Assembly: GCF_014635705.1 (NCBI RefSeq) | Contig: NZ_BMDI01000001.1 | Location: 62,001-126,000, forward strand | Direction: 5' to 3' | Source of the DNA: Oxalicibacterium faecigallinarum | Lineage (GTDB): Bacteria > Pseudomonadota > Gammaproteobacteria > Burkholderiales > Burkholderiaceae_D | DNA: 64,000 nt | Part shown: positions 17,375 to 26,253 of the stretch, piece after piece | Position numbering within the stretch: position 1 is the first letter of the stretch | How the letters are laid out: every line of letters begins with the position of its first letter | The notes under the pieces: model-generated | Told to the model about the DNA's origin: nothing | Seen by the model: the letters and a program-made list of their open reading frames with translations, nothing else | Databases searched by the model: none | Program-made: the position numbers and the translations under genes

Positions 17375-18103
17375 TCAGCTTTCCGTATCGCGCGCTGCCA
17401 TTGCTGCGCCGATCATGACCAGTACCGGTCCTTTTCTTTCTCCCAATCCTTGTTCCAGATCGCGCAGCTGCATGCGTGTGATCATCTGATCAGGCAAGCT
17501 GCAGTTTTCCACGATGATGACCGGCAGGTCGAGCGGGCGTCCCTGTGCGATGAGTTTTTTTGCCGTTACGACTGCTTCGCGTCCACCCATGTATTGAATC
17601 AGCGTATCGCTGTCCGGCATGGCAAGTTCGTCCGCATGCTGTGGTGCGGTGGCCGAAGTAAAAAAGGCGATGCTACGTGCCACGCCACGCTTGGTCAACG
17701 GCTGTTGTGTGGCGGCGGCGGCAGCGAAGGCGGTAGTGATACCGGGCACGATCTCGACATCGATGCCATGTGTCTCAAGCGCCTGCAACTCTTCATCGGC
17801 ACGACCGAACAACATGGGGTCGCCGCCTTTCAGACGAACGACCTTGCGGTACTTTTCCGCACATTCAATGAGAAGCTGGTTGATGGCAAGCTGGGCGGTG
17901 GAGCGTTGGCCGCTGCGTTTGCCGACCGGAATCTTGTCGGCTTGCGGGGCAAGTGCCAGCATGTCATCGGTCACAAGGGCATCGTGCAGCACGACATCGG
18001 CTTGCGCGAGAAGACGTGCGCCACGGACTGTGATCAGATCGGTGGCGCCGGGACCCGCACCGATCAGGTAGACCTTGCCGTAGCGTGATGAAGACGGCGA
18101 CAT
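17375..18103 (-). CDS. cobA: Uroporphyrinogen-III C-methyltransferase (SUMT)
   Basis: The 242-residue product starts with the SUMT signature VYLIGAGPGATDLITVRGARLL. It also has VVRLKGGDPMLFGRADEE and VPGITTAFAAAAATQQPLTKRG. It makes precorrin-2 from uroporphyrinogen III with two SAM. It is the free-standing form, not the three-domain CysG: no precorrin-2 dehydrogenase/ferrochelatase part is attached. As last gene of the sulfate operon it supplies siroheme for CysI. It starts 36 bases after cysN. Confidence 0.95.
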   Translation of the reverse strand: MSPSSSRYGKVYLIGAGPGATDLITVRGARLLAQADVVLHDALVTDDMLALAPQADKIPVGKRSGQRSTAQLAINQLLIECAEKYRKVVRLKGGDPMLFGRADEELQALETHGIDVEIVPGITTAFAAAAATQQPLTKRGVARSIAFFTSATAPQHADELAMPDSDTLIQYMGGREAVVTAKKLIAQGRPLDLPVIIVENCSLPDQMITRMQLRDLEQGLGERKGPVLVMIGAAMAARDTES

Positions 18104-18139
18104 GGTCGTACCTGATGCGTTTGGTTGGGAAGGGACGTT

Positions 18140-19456
18140 TTACAGGCGAATCATGCCGGCAGCAACGGTCTGGTGCGTGACTTCATCGATCAGGATGAAG
18201 GCGCCCGTTGCGCGGCTCGCATCGTAGGCATCCGCAGCCAGCGGTTGCTGGACGTTGATGCTGACGCGCGCGATGCCGTTGAGCTTGACTTCCTCTGCAT
18301 TGTGACGTTCCTGCGTGTTGATGTCGAGCAGCGAGTCGATCTTCGTCACGCGTGCTGCAACCTGACGCGTCGTATGCTTGAGCCAGTACTTGCGGCGCAG
18401 GTCCAGCGGTTCTTCCGACAGCCAGCAGATATCGGCATCGACGGTTTTCAGCAGGGCGGCAGGACGTGCTGCCTCGGCCAGTGTGTCACCGCGCGAGACG
18501 TCGACGTACTCGTCCAGCAGCAGCGTCACGGATTGGCCGGCAACGGCTTCGTTGAGGGAACCGTCGAAGGTCTGGATATCCTTGATCGTGGCCGATTGGC
18601 CGCTCGGTTGCACGACGATCTTGTCGCCCTTGGCGATCTTGCCAGCCTCGATGCGACCCATGTAGCCGCGGAAATCGTTGGCTTCATGACCGTTGTGGCG
18701 TGCAACCAGTTGTACCGGGAAGCGGAACGGTTCGGCATGCGATTCGTCATGGACGCTTAATGATTCCAGCAACTCGATCAGCGTCGGGCCCTGATACCAG
18801 TTCAGTTTGTCGCCGCGTTCGACGACGTTGTCACCTGCCAGTGCCGACAACGGGATCGTATGCACATCCTTCAGGCCCAGGCTTTTTGCGAAGTCTGCAT
18901 AGGCTGCCACGATGCGGTCGTAGACGGTCTTGTCGTAATCGACCAGATCCATCTTGTTGACCGCAACGATCACATGCTCGATCTGCAGCAGATGCGCGAT
19001 CGTGGAGTGGCGCTTGGTCTGGATCAGCAGTTCAACGCTACCATCGTCGCCGAGTTTGACTTTTGACACGTCGATCAGAATGATGACGGCGTCTGCCGTC
19101 GACGCACCCGTGACCATGTTGCGTGTGTACTGCTCGTGACCTGGCGTATCGGCAATGATGAACTTGCGTTTCGGCGTGGCGAAGTAGCGATAGGCGACGT
19201 CGATCGTGATGCCCTGTTCGCGTTCGGCTTCGAGGCCATCGGTCAGCAGCGACAGATCGATGGTGTCACCGACGGTGCGCTTGTGCTTGGCGCGCGAGAC
19301 GGCCGCCAGCTGGTCGGCGAAGATGCCTTTGCTGTCGAACAGCAGGCGACCGATCAGCGTGCTCTTGCCGTCATCGACGGAACCGGCGGTGATGAAGCGC
19401 AGCAGGCCGCGTTCAGCGGATTGTTGTTCAGCCACGGCGTTCAATTGGGCACTCAT
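18140..19456 (-). CDS. cysN: Sulfate adenylyltransferase subunit 1 (CysN)
   Basis: The start at 19456 overlaps the cysD stop by one base and gives 438 residues. GTPase motifs are GSVDDGKSTLIGR (G1), DTPGHEQYT (G3) and NKMD (G4), followed by two EF-Tu-like beta-barrels. CysN uses GTP hydrolysis to drive CysD. It lacks an APS kinase (CysC) fusion at the C-terminus, consistent with direct APS reduction in this organism. Confidence 0.96.
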   Translation of the reverse strand: MSAQLNAVAEQQSAERGLLRFITAGSVDDGKSTLIGRLLFDSKGIFADQLAAVSRAKHKRTVGDTIDLSLLTDGLEAEREQGITIDVAYRYFATPKRKFIIADTPGHEQYTRNMVTGASTADAVIILIDVSKVKLGDDGSVELLIQTKRHSTIAHLLQIEHVIVAVNKMDLVDYDKTVYDRIVAAYADFAKSLGLKDVHTIPLSALAGDNVVERGDKLNWYQGPTLIELLESLSVHDESHAEPFRFPVQLVARHNGHEANDFRGYMGRIEAGKIAKGDKIVVQPSGQSATIKDIQTFDGSLNEAVAGQSVTLLLDEYVDVSRGDTLAEAARPAALLKTVDADICWLSEEPLDLRRKYWLKHTTRQVAARVTKIDSLLDINTQERHNAEEVKLNGIARVSINVQQPLAADAYDASRATGAFILIDEVTHQTVAAGMIRL

Positions 19457-20391
19457 CAGAAATATCCTTCTTTTTTGCGTTTTTCCATCGAAGCTTCGGA
19501 CGTTTGATCGTCCATGCGGGTTGCCCCGCGTTCGGTAATTTGCGTCACGGCCGTTTCGGCGATGATGGCGGCCACCGTGCCCGCATCCGACGAAACGGGG
19601 CAGGTGCACGAAATATCGCCGACGGTACGGAAGCGGACCGTTTGCGTTTCGACCTGTTCGCCGTCGCGTGCCGGCGTCAGATCGGTCAGCGGGACCAGCA
19701 GGCCGTTACGCGGAATGACCTGACGCTGATGCGCAAAGTAGATCGACGGCAGTTCGAGTTTTTCGCGTGCAATGTATTGCCAGACGTCGAGTTCGGTCCA
19801 GTTCGAAATTGGGAACACGCGCATGTTTTCGCCCTTGTGGACGCGCGTGTTGTAGAGATCCCAGAGTTCAGGACGTTGTGCCTTCGGATTCCACTGGCCG
19901 AATTCGTCACGGAACGAAAAGATGCGTTCCTTGGCGCGGGCTTTTTCTTCATCGCGACGTGCGCCGCCGATGCAGGCGTCAAACTGGTGTTCGGCGATGG
20001 TTTCCAGCAGGGTCACGGCTTGTGCGGCGTTACGCGAATCGGTTTGGGGATTGCGCAGGCGCACGGTACCTTTCTTGATCGAATCCTCCACCGAACCGAC
20101 GATCAGGCGTTCGCCAAGTTCGGCCACGCGCTTGTCGCGGAACTGGATCACTTCCTCGAAGTTGTGACCGGTATCGATGTGCACCAGCGGGAATGGAAAT
20201 TTGCCGGGACGGAACGCCTTTTCGGCGATGCGCAACAGTACGACCGAATCCTTGCCGCCCGAGAACAGCAAGGCAGGGTTACTACATTCGGCGGCGACTT
20301 CGCGCATGATGTGAATGGCTTCGGATTCGAGCCAGTCCAGATGCCGGCTGCTGGCGGCGTCCAGAAAATGTTGATCGACTGCAGTGTTCAT
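19456..20391 (-). CDS. cysD: Sulfate adenylyltransferase subunit 2 (CysD)
   Basis: The 311-residue product has the ATP pyrophosphatase loop LLFSGGKDSVVLLRIAEKAF, FPLVHIDTGHNFEEVIQFRD, and the C-terminal DDQTSEASMEKRKKEGYF tail typical of CysD. With CysN it makes adenosine 5'-phosphosulfate from sulfate and ATP. It lies 33 bases after cysH. Confidence 0.97.
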   Translation of the reverse strand: MNTAVDQHFLDAASSRHLDWLESEAIHIMREVAAECSNPALLFSGGKDSVVLLRIAEKAFRPGKFPFPLVHIDTGHNFEEVIQFRDKRVAELGERLIVGSVEDSIKKGTVRLRNPQTDSRNAAQAVTLLETIAEHQFDACIGGARRDEEKARAKERIFSFRDEFGQWNPKAQRPELWDLYNTRVHKGENMRVFPISNWTELDVWQYIAREKLELPSIYFAHQRQVIPRNGLLVPLTDLTPARDGEQVETQTVRFRTVGDISCTCPVSSDAGTVAAIIAETAVTQITERGATRMDDQTSEASMEKRKKEGYF

Positions 20392-20424
20392 AGCGTTCTC
20401 GATGGATAAATGACAGGTCGCCTG

Positions 20425-21153
20425 TCAGGCAGAAGTAGCGACCGATTTGATGCGAACCAGTTTGCCGTCCACGACGTGCAGACCGCATTCCTTGGACTCC
20501 GGGTTCTCCCACCACCAGCGGCCGGCACGCACATCTTCGCCGGGCTGGATGGCGCGCGTGCAAGGCTCGCAGCCGATCGATGGATAACCGCGATCGTGCA
20601 GCGGGTTGTAGGGCACATTCTTGCTGCGGATGTAATGCCAGACGTCTTCTTCCGACCAGTCGGCAAGTGGATTGAATTTCTCCATGCCGTGCGCTTCATC
20701 GCGTTCCTTCACGTGCAGTTCGGCACGTGTGGTCGATTGTGCGCGACGCTGGCCGGTAATCCAGGCCTGCTTGCCAGCGAGTGCGCGATTCAACGGTTCC
20801 ACCTTGCGGATGCGGCAGCATTCCTTGCGCATGTCCACGCTCTCATAGAAAGCGTTGAGGCCGTTCTGCCGGACGTACTGCTCGACGGCTGATGCATCCG
20901 GCTTGAACTGTTCGACTTCATAGCCGTACGTCTCACGAATGCGATCAAGCATGCCTAGTGTCTCCGTGTGCAGACGGCCGGTCTCGAGTGTGAAGATGCC
21001 GATGTCCAGCTTGTCACGCAGGATCAGATCCGTGAGCACCATGTCTTCGGCCGCCAGACTGGAGGCAAATACGGCAGGCGCGAACTGCTCGGCTACGCGC
21101 TGCAATGTCTCGCGTGTCTTCTCTACCAGTTCGGCGAATGCGATGTCGTTCAT
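20425..21153 (-). CDS. cysH: Iron-sulfur adenylylsulfate (APS) reductase CysH
   Basis: The 242-residue product has the Cys pairs Cys112-Cys113 (KECCRIRK) and Cys195/Cys198 (GCEPCTRA), the ligand set of the 4Fe-4S APS-reductase form. The catalytic Cys223 lies in KECGLH. E. coli PAPS reductase lacks the cluster ligands. The absence of cysC nearby agrees with APS as substrate. The product sulfite passes to CysI. Its ATG overlaps the upstream DUF934 stop (ATGA). Confidence 0.95.
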   Translation of the reverse strand: MNDIAFAELVEKTRETLQRVAEQFAPAVFASSLAAEDMVLTDLILRDKLDIGIFTLETGRLHTETLGMLDRIRETYGYEVEQFKPDASAVEQYVRQNGLNAFYESVDMRKECCRIRKVEPLNRALAGKQAWITGQRRAQSTTRAELHVKERDEAHGMEKFNPLADWSEEDVWHYIRSKNVPYNPLHDRGYPSIGCEPCTRAIQPGEDVRAGRWWWENPESKECGLHVVDGKLVRIKSVATSA

Positions 21154-21713
21154 TTTGCTGCGGCTGCCTGACGATCGACGCGACGGAACAATGGTGACTT
21201 TTTATCCCATGACGTTTGATAGCTCTCCGAGAAATCGCTGAGACCCTTGATGGCGTCATTGACGTCGCGGTCGGCACGTACGGCAAACGAATTGAAGCCG
21301 ACGCGCTGCATGTAGAACAATTGATCGCGCAGCACATCGCCGAAGGCACGCAATTCACCTTCATAACCATGACGGGCACGCAGATTGAACGCGATCGAAT
21401 AGCCACGACCATCGGCAAATTTAGGAAATTCGACCGCGATCATCTTCAGCCTGGCGACATCGTCCTTCAATGCTTCGGGACGTTCGTCGCTGGCAAGCCA
21501 GACGCCGATATCGTCGCGTTGCGAGAGCGTTGCGTACTGTGCCTGCCAGACAGTCAGCGGCACGATCACCTTGCCGGCGGGAATGGCTACGGATTCCGGC
21601 TGGTCGCCAGCTTGTGCTTCCACGCCGTCGGCAGCCTCGACTGCCGGTTTCAGACGGAGCAATGCCCAGTCATCTTCACCGATGACGGTACGGTCCTTGA
21701 TGAGGTTATGCAT
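21150..21713 (-). CDS. DUF934 protein of the sulfate-assimilation operon
   Basis: The start at 21713 gives 187 residues (HNLIKDRTVIGEDDWALLRL). It overlaps the cysI end by 8 bases and cysH by 4. The DUF934 body (VIVPLTVWQAQYATLSQRDDIGVWLASDE, GYSIAFNLRARHGYEGELRAFGDVLRDQLFYMQRVGFN) is complete. Family members nearly always sit between cysI and cysH in proteobacteria. An accessory role for sulfite reductase, such as electron delivery or assembly, has been suggested from this context, but I see no cofactor motif. Confidence 0.88.
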   Translation of the reverse strand: MHNLIKDRTVIGEDDWALLRLKPAVEAADGVEAQAGDQPESVAIPAGKVIVPLTVWQAQYATLSQRDDIGVWLASDERPEALKDDVARLKMIAVEFPKFADGRGYSIAFNLRARHGYEGELRAFGDVLRDQLFYMQRVGFNSFAVRADRDVNDAIKGLSDFSESYQTSWDKKSPLFRRVDRQAAAAK

Positions 21714-23400
21714 ATGCGTTTTCTCCTGCTGCTTCATCGACCTTGATCGGGGTCGCGTACACATGTTCCTTGAACGGTGCGACGCCGACACGACGAACGG
21801 TGTCGATGAATTTTTCATCTTCAATACGATCGCGCACATAGACTTCGAGCACGCGTTCGATCACGGTTGGCATCTGCACCGCCGAGAATGATGGGCCGAT
21901 GATCTTGCCGATCGAGGAATCATTACCTTGTGCGCCACCGAGCGAGACCTGATACCACTCGCTGCCGTCCTTGTCGACACCGAGGATGCCGATGTTGCCG
22001 ACGTGGTGATGACCGCAAGCATTGATGCAACCAGAGATATTGAGTTCGATATCGCCGATGTCGTGCTGGAAATCGAGATCTTCGAAACGCTGCGCGATCG
22101 CGCCAGCGATCGGGATCGACTTGGCATTCGCCAGTGCGCAGAAATCGCCGCCAGGGCAGCAGATCATGTCGGTCAGCAGGCCGATGTTTGGCGTGGCAAG
22201 ACCTTGTTCCTTGGCCAGTTGCCAGACCTCATAAAGATCGGACACCTTGACGTCGGAAAGCACGACGTTCTGTTCATGCGTCACGCGCAGTTCGCCAAAG
22301 CTGTACTTGTCTGCCAGATCGGCCATGAAGTCGAGCTGTACATCGGTCGCATCGCCCGGCGGTACGCCTGGCTTCTTGATCGACAACACCACGGCGGCGT
22401 AGCCCGGGATTTTGTGCGATTTGACGTTGCGCTTGAGCCAGTTGCCGAAGGCTTTGTCTTCTGCTTTCTTGAGCTCGAAGGTGGCATCTGTGACCGGTAG
22501 CTTTTCGTAGGCTGGCAGCGTGAAGTAGGCCGCAACGCGGTTCAGTTCTTCTTGCGTGATGGTGCCTGGGCCATCTTTCAGATGCGCCCATTCTTCCTCG
22601 ACCTGACGACGGTATTCGTCGATGCCGATCGCTTTCACGAGGATCTTGATGCGTGCCTTGTAGATGTTGTCGCGACGGCCGTACTGGTTGTACACGCGCA
22701 GAATGGCCTCGATGTAGGTCATGATGTGCTGCCACGGCAGGAACTCGCAGATCACGCTGCCGATGATTGGCGTACGGCCCATGCCGCCGCCGACCATGAC
22801 GCGGAAACCGACTTCGCCCTGTTCGTTCTTGATCACGTGCAGACCGATATCGTGGATCGCGGTGGCAGCACGATCTTCCACGGCGCCGTTGATGGCGATC
22901 TTGAATTTGCGTGGCAGGTAGGCGAATTCGGGATGGAAGGTGCTCCATTCGCGAATGATCTCGGCATATGGGCGCGGATCGACGATCTCGTCGGCAGCGA
23001 TGCCCGCATATTCGTCCGATGTCGTGTTGCGCACGCAGTTGCCCGAGGTCTGGATCGCGTGCATCTCGACTTTCGCCAGCTCTTCGAGAATCTCCGGCGA
23101 CTCTTCGAGCTTGATCCAGTTGAACTGGATGTTCTGGCGCGTGGTGAAGTGGCCGTAGCCGCGGTCGTACTTGCGCGCGATGTGCGCGAAAGTACGCATC
23201 TGCGCCGACGACAGCAGGCCGTAGGGCACAGCGATACGCAGCATGTAGGCATGGCGTTGCAGATACAGACCGTTCTGCAGGCGCAAAATACGGAATTCGT
23301 CTTCCAGCAATTCACCGGAAAGGCGGCGGCGTACCTGATCGCGATATTGCGCAATGCGCTCTTTCACGATCTGATGGTCATATTGGTCGTAACGATACAT
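21706..23400 (-). CDS. cysI: Sulfite reductase hemoprotein (CysI-type)
   Basis: The 564-residue product has two ferredoxin-like half domains and two siroheme/4Fe-4S domains. The cluster ligands form the set Cys415-x5-Cys421 (CCPGGDFC) and Cys458-x3-Cys462 (GCINACG). The N-terminal RRLSGELLEDEFRILRLQNG and GYGHFTTRQNIQFNW are typical of the sulfite/nitrite reductase family. The cys operon context makes sulfite the substrate. No flavoprotein CysJ is present, so electrons probably come from ferredoxin or another donor. It lies 10 bases after the TauE-like gene. Confidence 0.94.
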   Translation of the reverse strand: MYRYDQYDHQIVKERIAQYRDQVRRRLSGELLEDEFRILRLQNGLYLQRHAYMLRIAVPYGLLSSAQMRTFAHIARKYDRGYGHFTTRQNIQFNWIKLEESPEILEELAKVEMHAIQTSGNCVRNTTSDEYAGIAADEIVDPRPYAEIIREWSTFHPEFAYLPRKFKIAINGAVEDRAATAIHDIGLHVIKNEQGEVGFRVMVGGGMGRTPIIGSVICEFLPWQHIMTYIEAILRVYNQYGRRDNIYKARIKILVKAIGIDEYRRQVEEEWAHLKDGPGTITQEELNRVAAYFTLPAYEKLPVTDATFELKKAEDKAFGNWLKRNVKSHKIPGYAAVVLSIKKPGVPPGDATDVQLDFMADLADKYSFGELRVTHEQNVVLSDVKVSDLYEVWQLAKEQGLATPNIGLLTDMICCPGGDFCALANAKSIPIAGAIAQRFEDLDFQHDIGDIELNISGCINACGHHHVGNIGILGVDKDGSEWYQVSLGGAQGNDSSIGKIIGPSFSAVQMPTVIERVLEVYVRDRIEDEKFIDTVRRVGVAPFKEHVYATPIKVDEAAGENAYA

Positions 23401-23410
23401 CTTCGTTTCC

Positions 23411-24184
23411 TTAATAGACTAATTTGACGGCGACGGTGGTCAGCACGCTGGCCAGCAGCACCCGTAAAAATTTTTCCGGTATGGCTCGCGATACCAGTGA
23501 GCCCAGCGTGATGCCGGGAATCGAACCCAGCAGCAGCGCCATCAGCAATTCCCAGTTGATCGATCCGAGCCACCAGTGACCAAGCGCTGCGATGGCTGTG
23601 AGCGGCACGGCGTAGGCGATATCGGTGCCGGCAATTTCGGCCGGCGATAGGCGGGGATATAGCAATACCAGAATGGTGGCACCAATTGCTCCGGCACCAA
23701 TAGACGAGATTGTAACCAATGTCCCTAGTATCGACCCGGAAATAATCGTGGCCGCCGTCAACTTTCCGCCGTGCAGTTGACGCTCTGGTCGCGCGTTGAC
23801 CCAGCTCTGGATATGGCGGCGGAAAATCAACGCAATCACCGTCAGCATCACCGAACCGGCGATCGAATAACGGATGATCTGCCCGATTTCATCGCCAAAT
23901 CCGCCAAAGTATTTGAGCCCGATGGCGGTGAGTACAGCCGCTGGCAGGGCACCGATGCACAGATTGCGCACGATGTCCCAGTGCACATTCCCCTTGTAAC
24001 GATGGGCGAAAGTGCCCGCCACCTTGGTAGCCGAAGCAAACGCCAGATCGGTCCCGACCGCTACGGTTGGATGTACGCCAAACAACAAAGTCAGCAGCGG
24101 GGTCATCAGGGAGCCGCCGCCAACACCGGTCAATCCGACCAGCAAACCAACGGCAAAACCCGACACTATATAAGTTACCGACAT
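23411..24184 (-). CDS. TauE/SafE-family membrane transporter
   Basis: The 257-residue product has about seven or eight hydrophobic helices and the family repeats GFAVGLLVGLTGVGGGSLMTPLL and SSIGAGAIGATILVLLYP. Members carry sulfite, sulfonate or sulfoacetate across the inner membrane. As first gene of the sulfate operon it may export excess sulfite or take part in sulfate uptake (sulfate ABC genes are not in this window). Direction and substrate are inference. Confidence 0.88.
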   Translation of the reverse strand: MSVTYIVSGFAVGLLVGLTGVGGGSLMTPLLTLLFGVHPTVAVGTDLAFASATKVAGTFAHRYKGNVHWDIVRNLCIGALPAAVLTAIGLKYFGGFGDEIGQIIRYSIAGSVMLTVIALIFRRHIQSWVNARPERQLHGGKLTAATIISGSILGTLVTISSIGAGAIGATILVLLYPRLSPAEIAGTDIAYAVPLTAIAALGHWWLGSINWELLMALLLGSIPGITLGSLVSRAIPEKFLRVLLASVLTTVAVKLVY

Positions 24185-24252
24185 AAGACCCCACGCATAA
24201 GAGGGAGAATAGTAATAAACTTGTGCCTTATGCCAAACTACTTCCTGATTAT

Positions 24253-24281
24253 TTGCTTATATTCTTTTTTGATATAAGCAA
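24253..24281. promoter_or_regulatory. Perfect inverted repeat between cysB and the cys operon
   Basis: TTGCTTATAT and ATATAAGCAA are exact complements 9 bases apart. They lie 59 bases before the cysB ATG and 68 bases before the first cys gene on the other strand. The T-rich, A-rich dyad suits a LysR-type (CysB) operator controlling one or both sides. Binding is inferred. Confidence 0.55.
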
Positions 24282-24340
24282 AAATGAAAAATGATTAAAA
24301 ACGTATTGGTGCCTTTTCGTGGGCACATCAAGGGGAATCC

Positions 24341-25282
24341 ATGAATCTCCACCAACTCCGCTTTGTACGCGAAGCGGTTCGTCAGAACTTCAATCTGACC
24401 GAAGCGGCGAAAGCGCTGTTTACTTCGCAACCCGGCGTTTCCAAGGCAATCATCGAGCTGGAAGAAGAGCTCGGTGTTGACATTTTTTCACGTCATGGCA
24501 AGCGAATCCGTGGTCTGACGGAACCGGGACGTGCCGTACTCAAATCGGTTGAAGTCATCATGCAGGAGATCGATGGCCTCAAACGGATCGGCAACGAGTT
24601 TGCCGCACATGATAGTGGCAGTTTCACGATTGCAACGACGCATACGCAGGCGCGTTATGCCTTGCCGATGGTGGTGCACGCCTTTACACAAAAATTTCCC
24701 AAGGTTCGGCTTTCGTTGCTGCAAGGAAATCCCAAGCAGGTTGCCGAGATGGTCTTGCTGGATCAGGCCGATCTGGCGATCGCCACAGAATCTATTGCCA
24801 ATATAGATGGCCTGATTTCCATGCCTTGCTATCAATGGGAGCACCAGATCGTGGTACCGCCCGATCATCCTTTGCTGAAATCGCGCTCCGTCACGCTCGA
24901 AGAACTCTCGGAATATCCGTTGATCACCTATGACAGCGCCTTTACCGGTCGCAACAAGATCGATCATGCCTTCAATCTGCGTAACCTGAAGCCGGATGTC
25001 CTGCTCGAAGCGATCGATGCGGACGTCATCAAGACGTATGTGGAGCTGGGCCTTGGCGTCGGCATCATTGCCGGCATGGCATTTGATCCCGAACGGGATC
25101 GCAATCTGCGCGCCATTCCTGCAGGTCATCTGTTTGGTACCAATGTGTCGCGTCTGGCATTGAAGCAGGGCGCTTATCTGCGCGGCTATGTCTATACCTT
25201 TATTGAATTGCTGGCACCGACGCTGAACCGCAAGCTGGTTGAGCAACTGCTCAGCGGTGAAAAAGACATGTATGAACTCTAA
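24341..25282 (+). CDS. cysB: CysB-type LysR transcription regulator
   Basis: The 313-residue product starts NLHQLRFVREAVRQNFNLTE with the winged HTH at about residues 1-60 (AAKALFTSQPGVSKAIIELEEELG). The periplasmic-binding-like effector domain includes TTHTQARYALPMVVHAF, characteristic of CysB/Cbl rather than other LysR proteins. CysB senses O- or N-acetylserine and sulfate/thiosulfate and activates cys genes. It is divergent from the cys operon. AAGGGGAAT lies before the ATG. Confidence 0.94.
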   Translation: MNLHQLRFVREAVRQNFNLTEAAKALFTSQPGVSKAIIELEEELGVDIFSRHGKRIRGLTEPGRAVLKSVEVIMQEIDGLKRIGNEFAAHDSGSFTIATTHTQARYALPMVVHAFTQKFPKVRLSLLQGNPKQVAEMVLLDQADLAIATESIANIDGLISMPCYQWEHQIVVPPDHPLLKSRSVTLEELSEYPLITYDSAFTGRNKIDHAFNLRNLKPDVLLEAIDADVIKTYVELGLGVGIIAGMAFDPERDRNLRAIPAGHLFGTNVSRLALKQGAYLRGYVYTFIELLAPTLNRKLVEQLLSGEKDMYEL

Positions 25283-25303
25283 ACACGGAATACGCCAACA
25301 CGC

Positions 25304-25957
25304 ATGACAAACGCTGTATTGACCGACATGGCTGCCTACTATGCGCAGCGTGACAATTTTGATGAAGAGGACGTCGAGAATCCGGATGGCATGGATGGTC
25401 TTGACGAAATCATGGAGATGCTGCGCACGCAGCTGACAGGCCAGCGCGTGCTGGAGCTGGCATGTGGGGATGGATACTGGACGGACGAACTGGCTGAATA
25501 CGCAGACTACGTGCTGGCAACGGATATCAATCCCAATTTGCTGGAAATGGCAAAAACGCGCGAGTTGCCGGAAGACGTCGTCGAGTTTGCGGTCGCGGAT
25601 GCATTGAATCCGCAGGTCGAGGGCGAGTTTACAGCTTGCTTCGCCGGTTTCTGGTGGTCGCACGTCAAGCGGCAGGATCAGGCTGATGTGATTGCCCGTT
25701 TGCGCAACATTATCGGCAAGGATGGTTTGCTGGTTCTGGTCGATAATGCCTGGATTGAAGGCGAAACCGCAATCGCCCGCACGGATGCCGAGGGCAATAC
25801 TTACCAGATACATAGCTTGCCAAACGGCGATCGCTATGAAATCGTCAAAAACTATCCAGCCGATAGTGCCTTGCGCAAACGCATGGCACCGTTGCTCAAG
25901 GAATTGCGCGTGCATCGCCACAGTCATTACTGGATGCTGACTGGCCGCCTGCGTTGA
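25304..25957 (+). CDS. SAM-dependent class I methyltransferase
   Basis: The 217-residue product has motif I RVLELACGDGYW (about 48-58), motif II LATDINPNLLEMA, and a post-motif FAGFWWSHV. The acidic N-terminus (FDEEDVENPDGMDGLDE) is distinctive. It lies 21 bases after cysB and 24 bases before a small unknown on the same strand. Substrate is unknown; sequence alone does not separate small-molecule from protein methyltransferase. Confidence 0.82.
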   Translation: MTNAVLTDMAAYYAQRDNFDEEDVENPDGMDGLDEIMEMLRTQLTGQRVLELACGDGYWTDELAEYADYVLATDINPNLLEMAKTRELPEDVVEFAVADALNPQVEGEFTACFAGFWWSHVKRQDQADVIARLRNIIGKDGLLVLVDNAWIEGETAIARTDAEGNTYQIHSLPNGDRYEIVKNYPADSALRKRMAPLLKELRVHRHSHYWMLTGRLR

Positions 25958-25981
25958 GTATGGAAATTTGAGGAGAGCCGC

Positions 25982-26236
25982 ATGAGATCGACCAAAGCCG
26001 CAAGCGCTGTCGAACGCCTCAAGGAAAGGACGGGCAACGATGGCTATGCCTTGGTGCGTAACGCCGACGAGACGTTTCAGTTGCTGGATCGTTCTGGTAA
26101 GACGCCAGAAACGGTGGGCGAACGCCTGCCTCTGGACGAGTTTGTCGCGTTCGTCAAAACGCTCGGACCGCAGGTTGTGCGCCGGCAGACCAAGTCCGAT
26201 ATCGCATTTGAAAAACAATTGATCAAGAAGAAATAA
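25982..26236 (+). CDS. Small hypothetical protein, 84 residues
   Basis: The product is basic and cytoplasmic: RSTKAASAVERLKERTGNDG at the start, a short central strand region (YALVRNADETFQLLDRSG) and the lysine-rich tail KQLIKKK. A good GAGGAGAG site lies about 6 bases upstream of the ATG. I do not recognise a family. The basic ends could bind nucleic acid, but nothing proves it. It sits between the methyltransferase and another unknown, with short gaps that suggest one message. Confidence 0.62.
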   Translation: MRSTKAASAVERLKERTGNDGYALVRNADETFQLLDRSGKTPETVGERLPLDEFVAFVKTLGPQVVRRQTKSDIAFEKQLIKKK

Positions 26237-26253
26237 GATCCAGTCCTGATGCC

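Noticed and set aside
24488-26218. 576-codon minus-strand frame across cysB and the methyltransferase
   Set aside because: It runs opposite two well-supported genes and has no recognisable motif or ribosome site.
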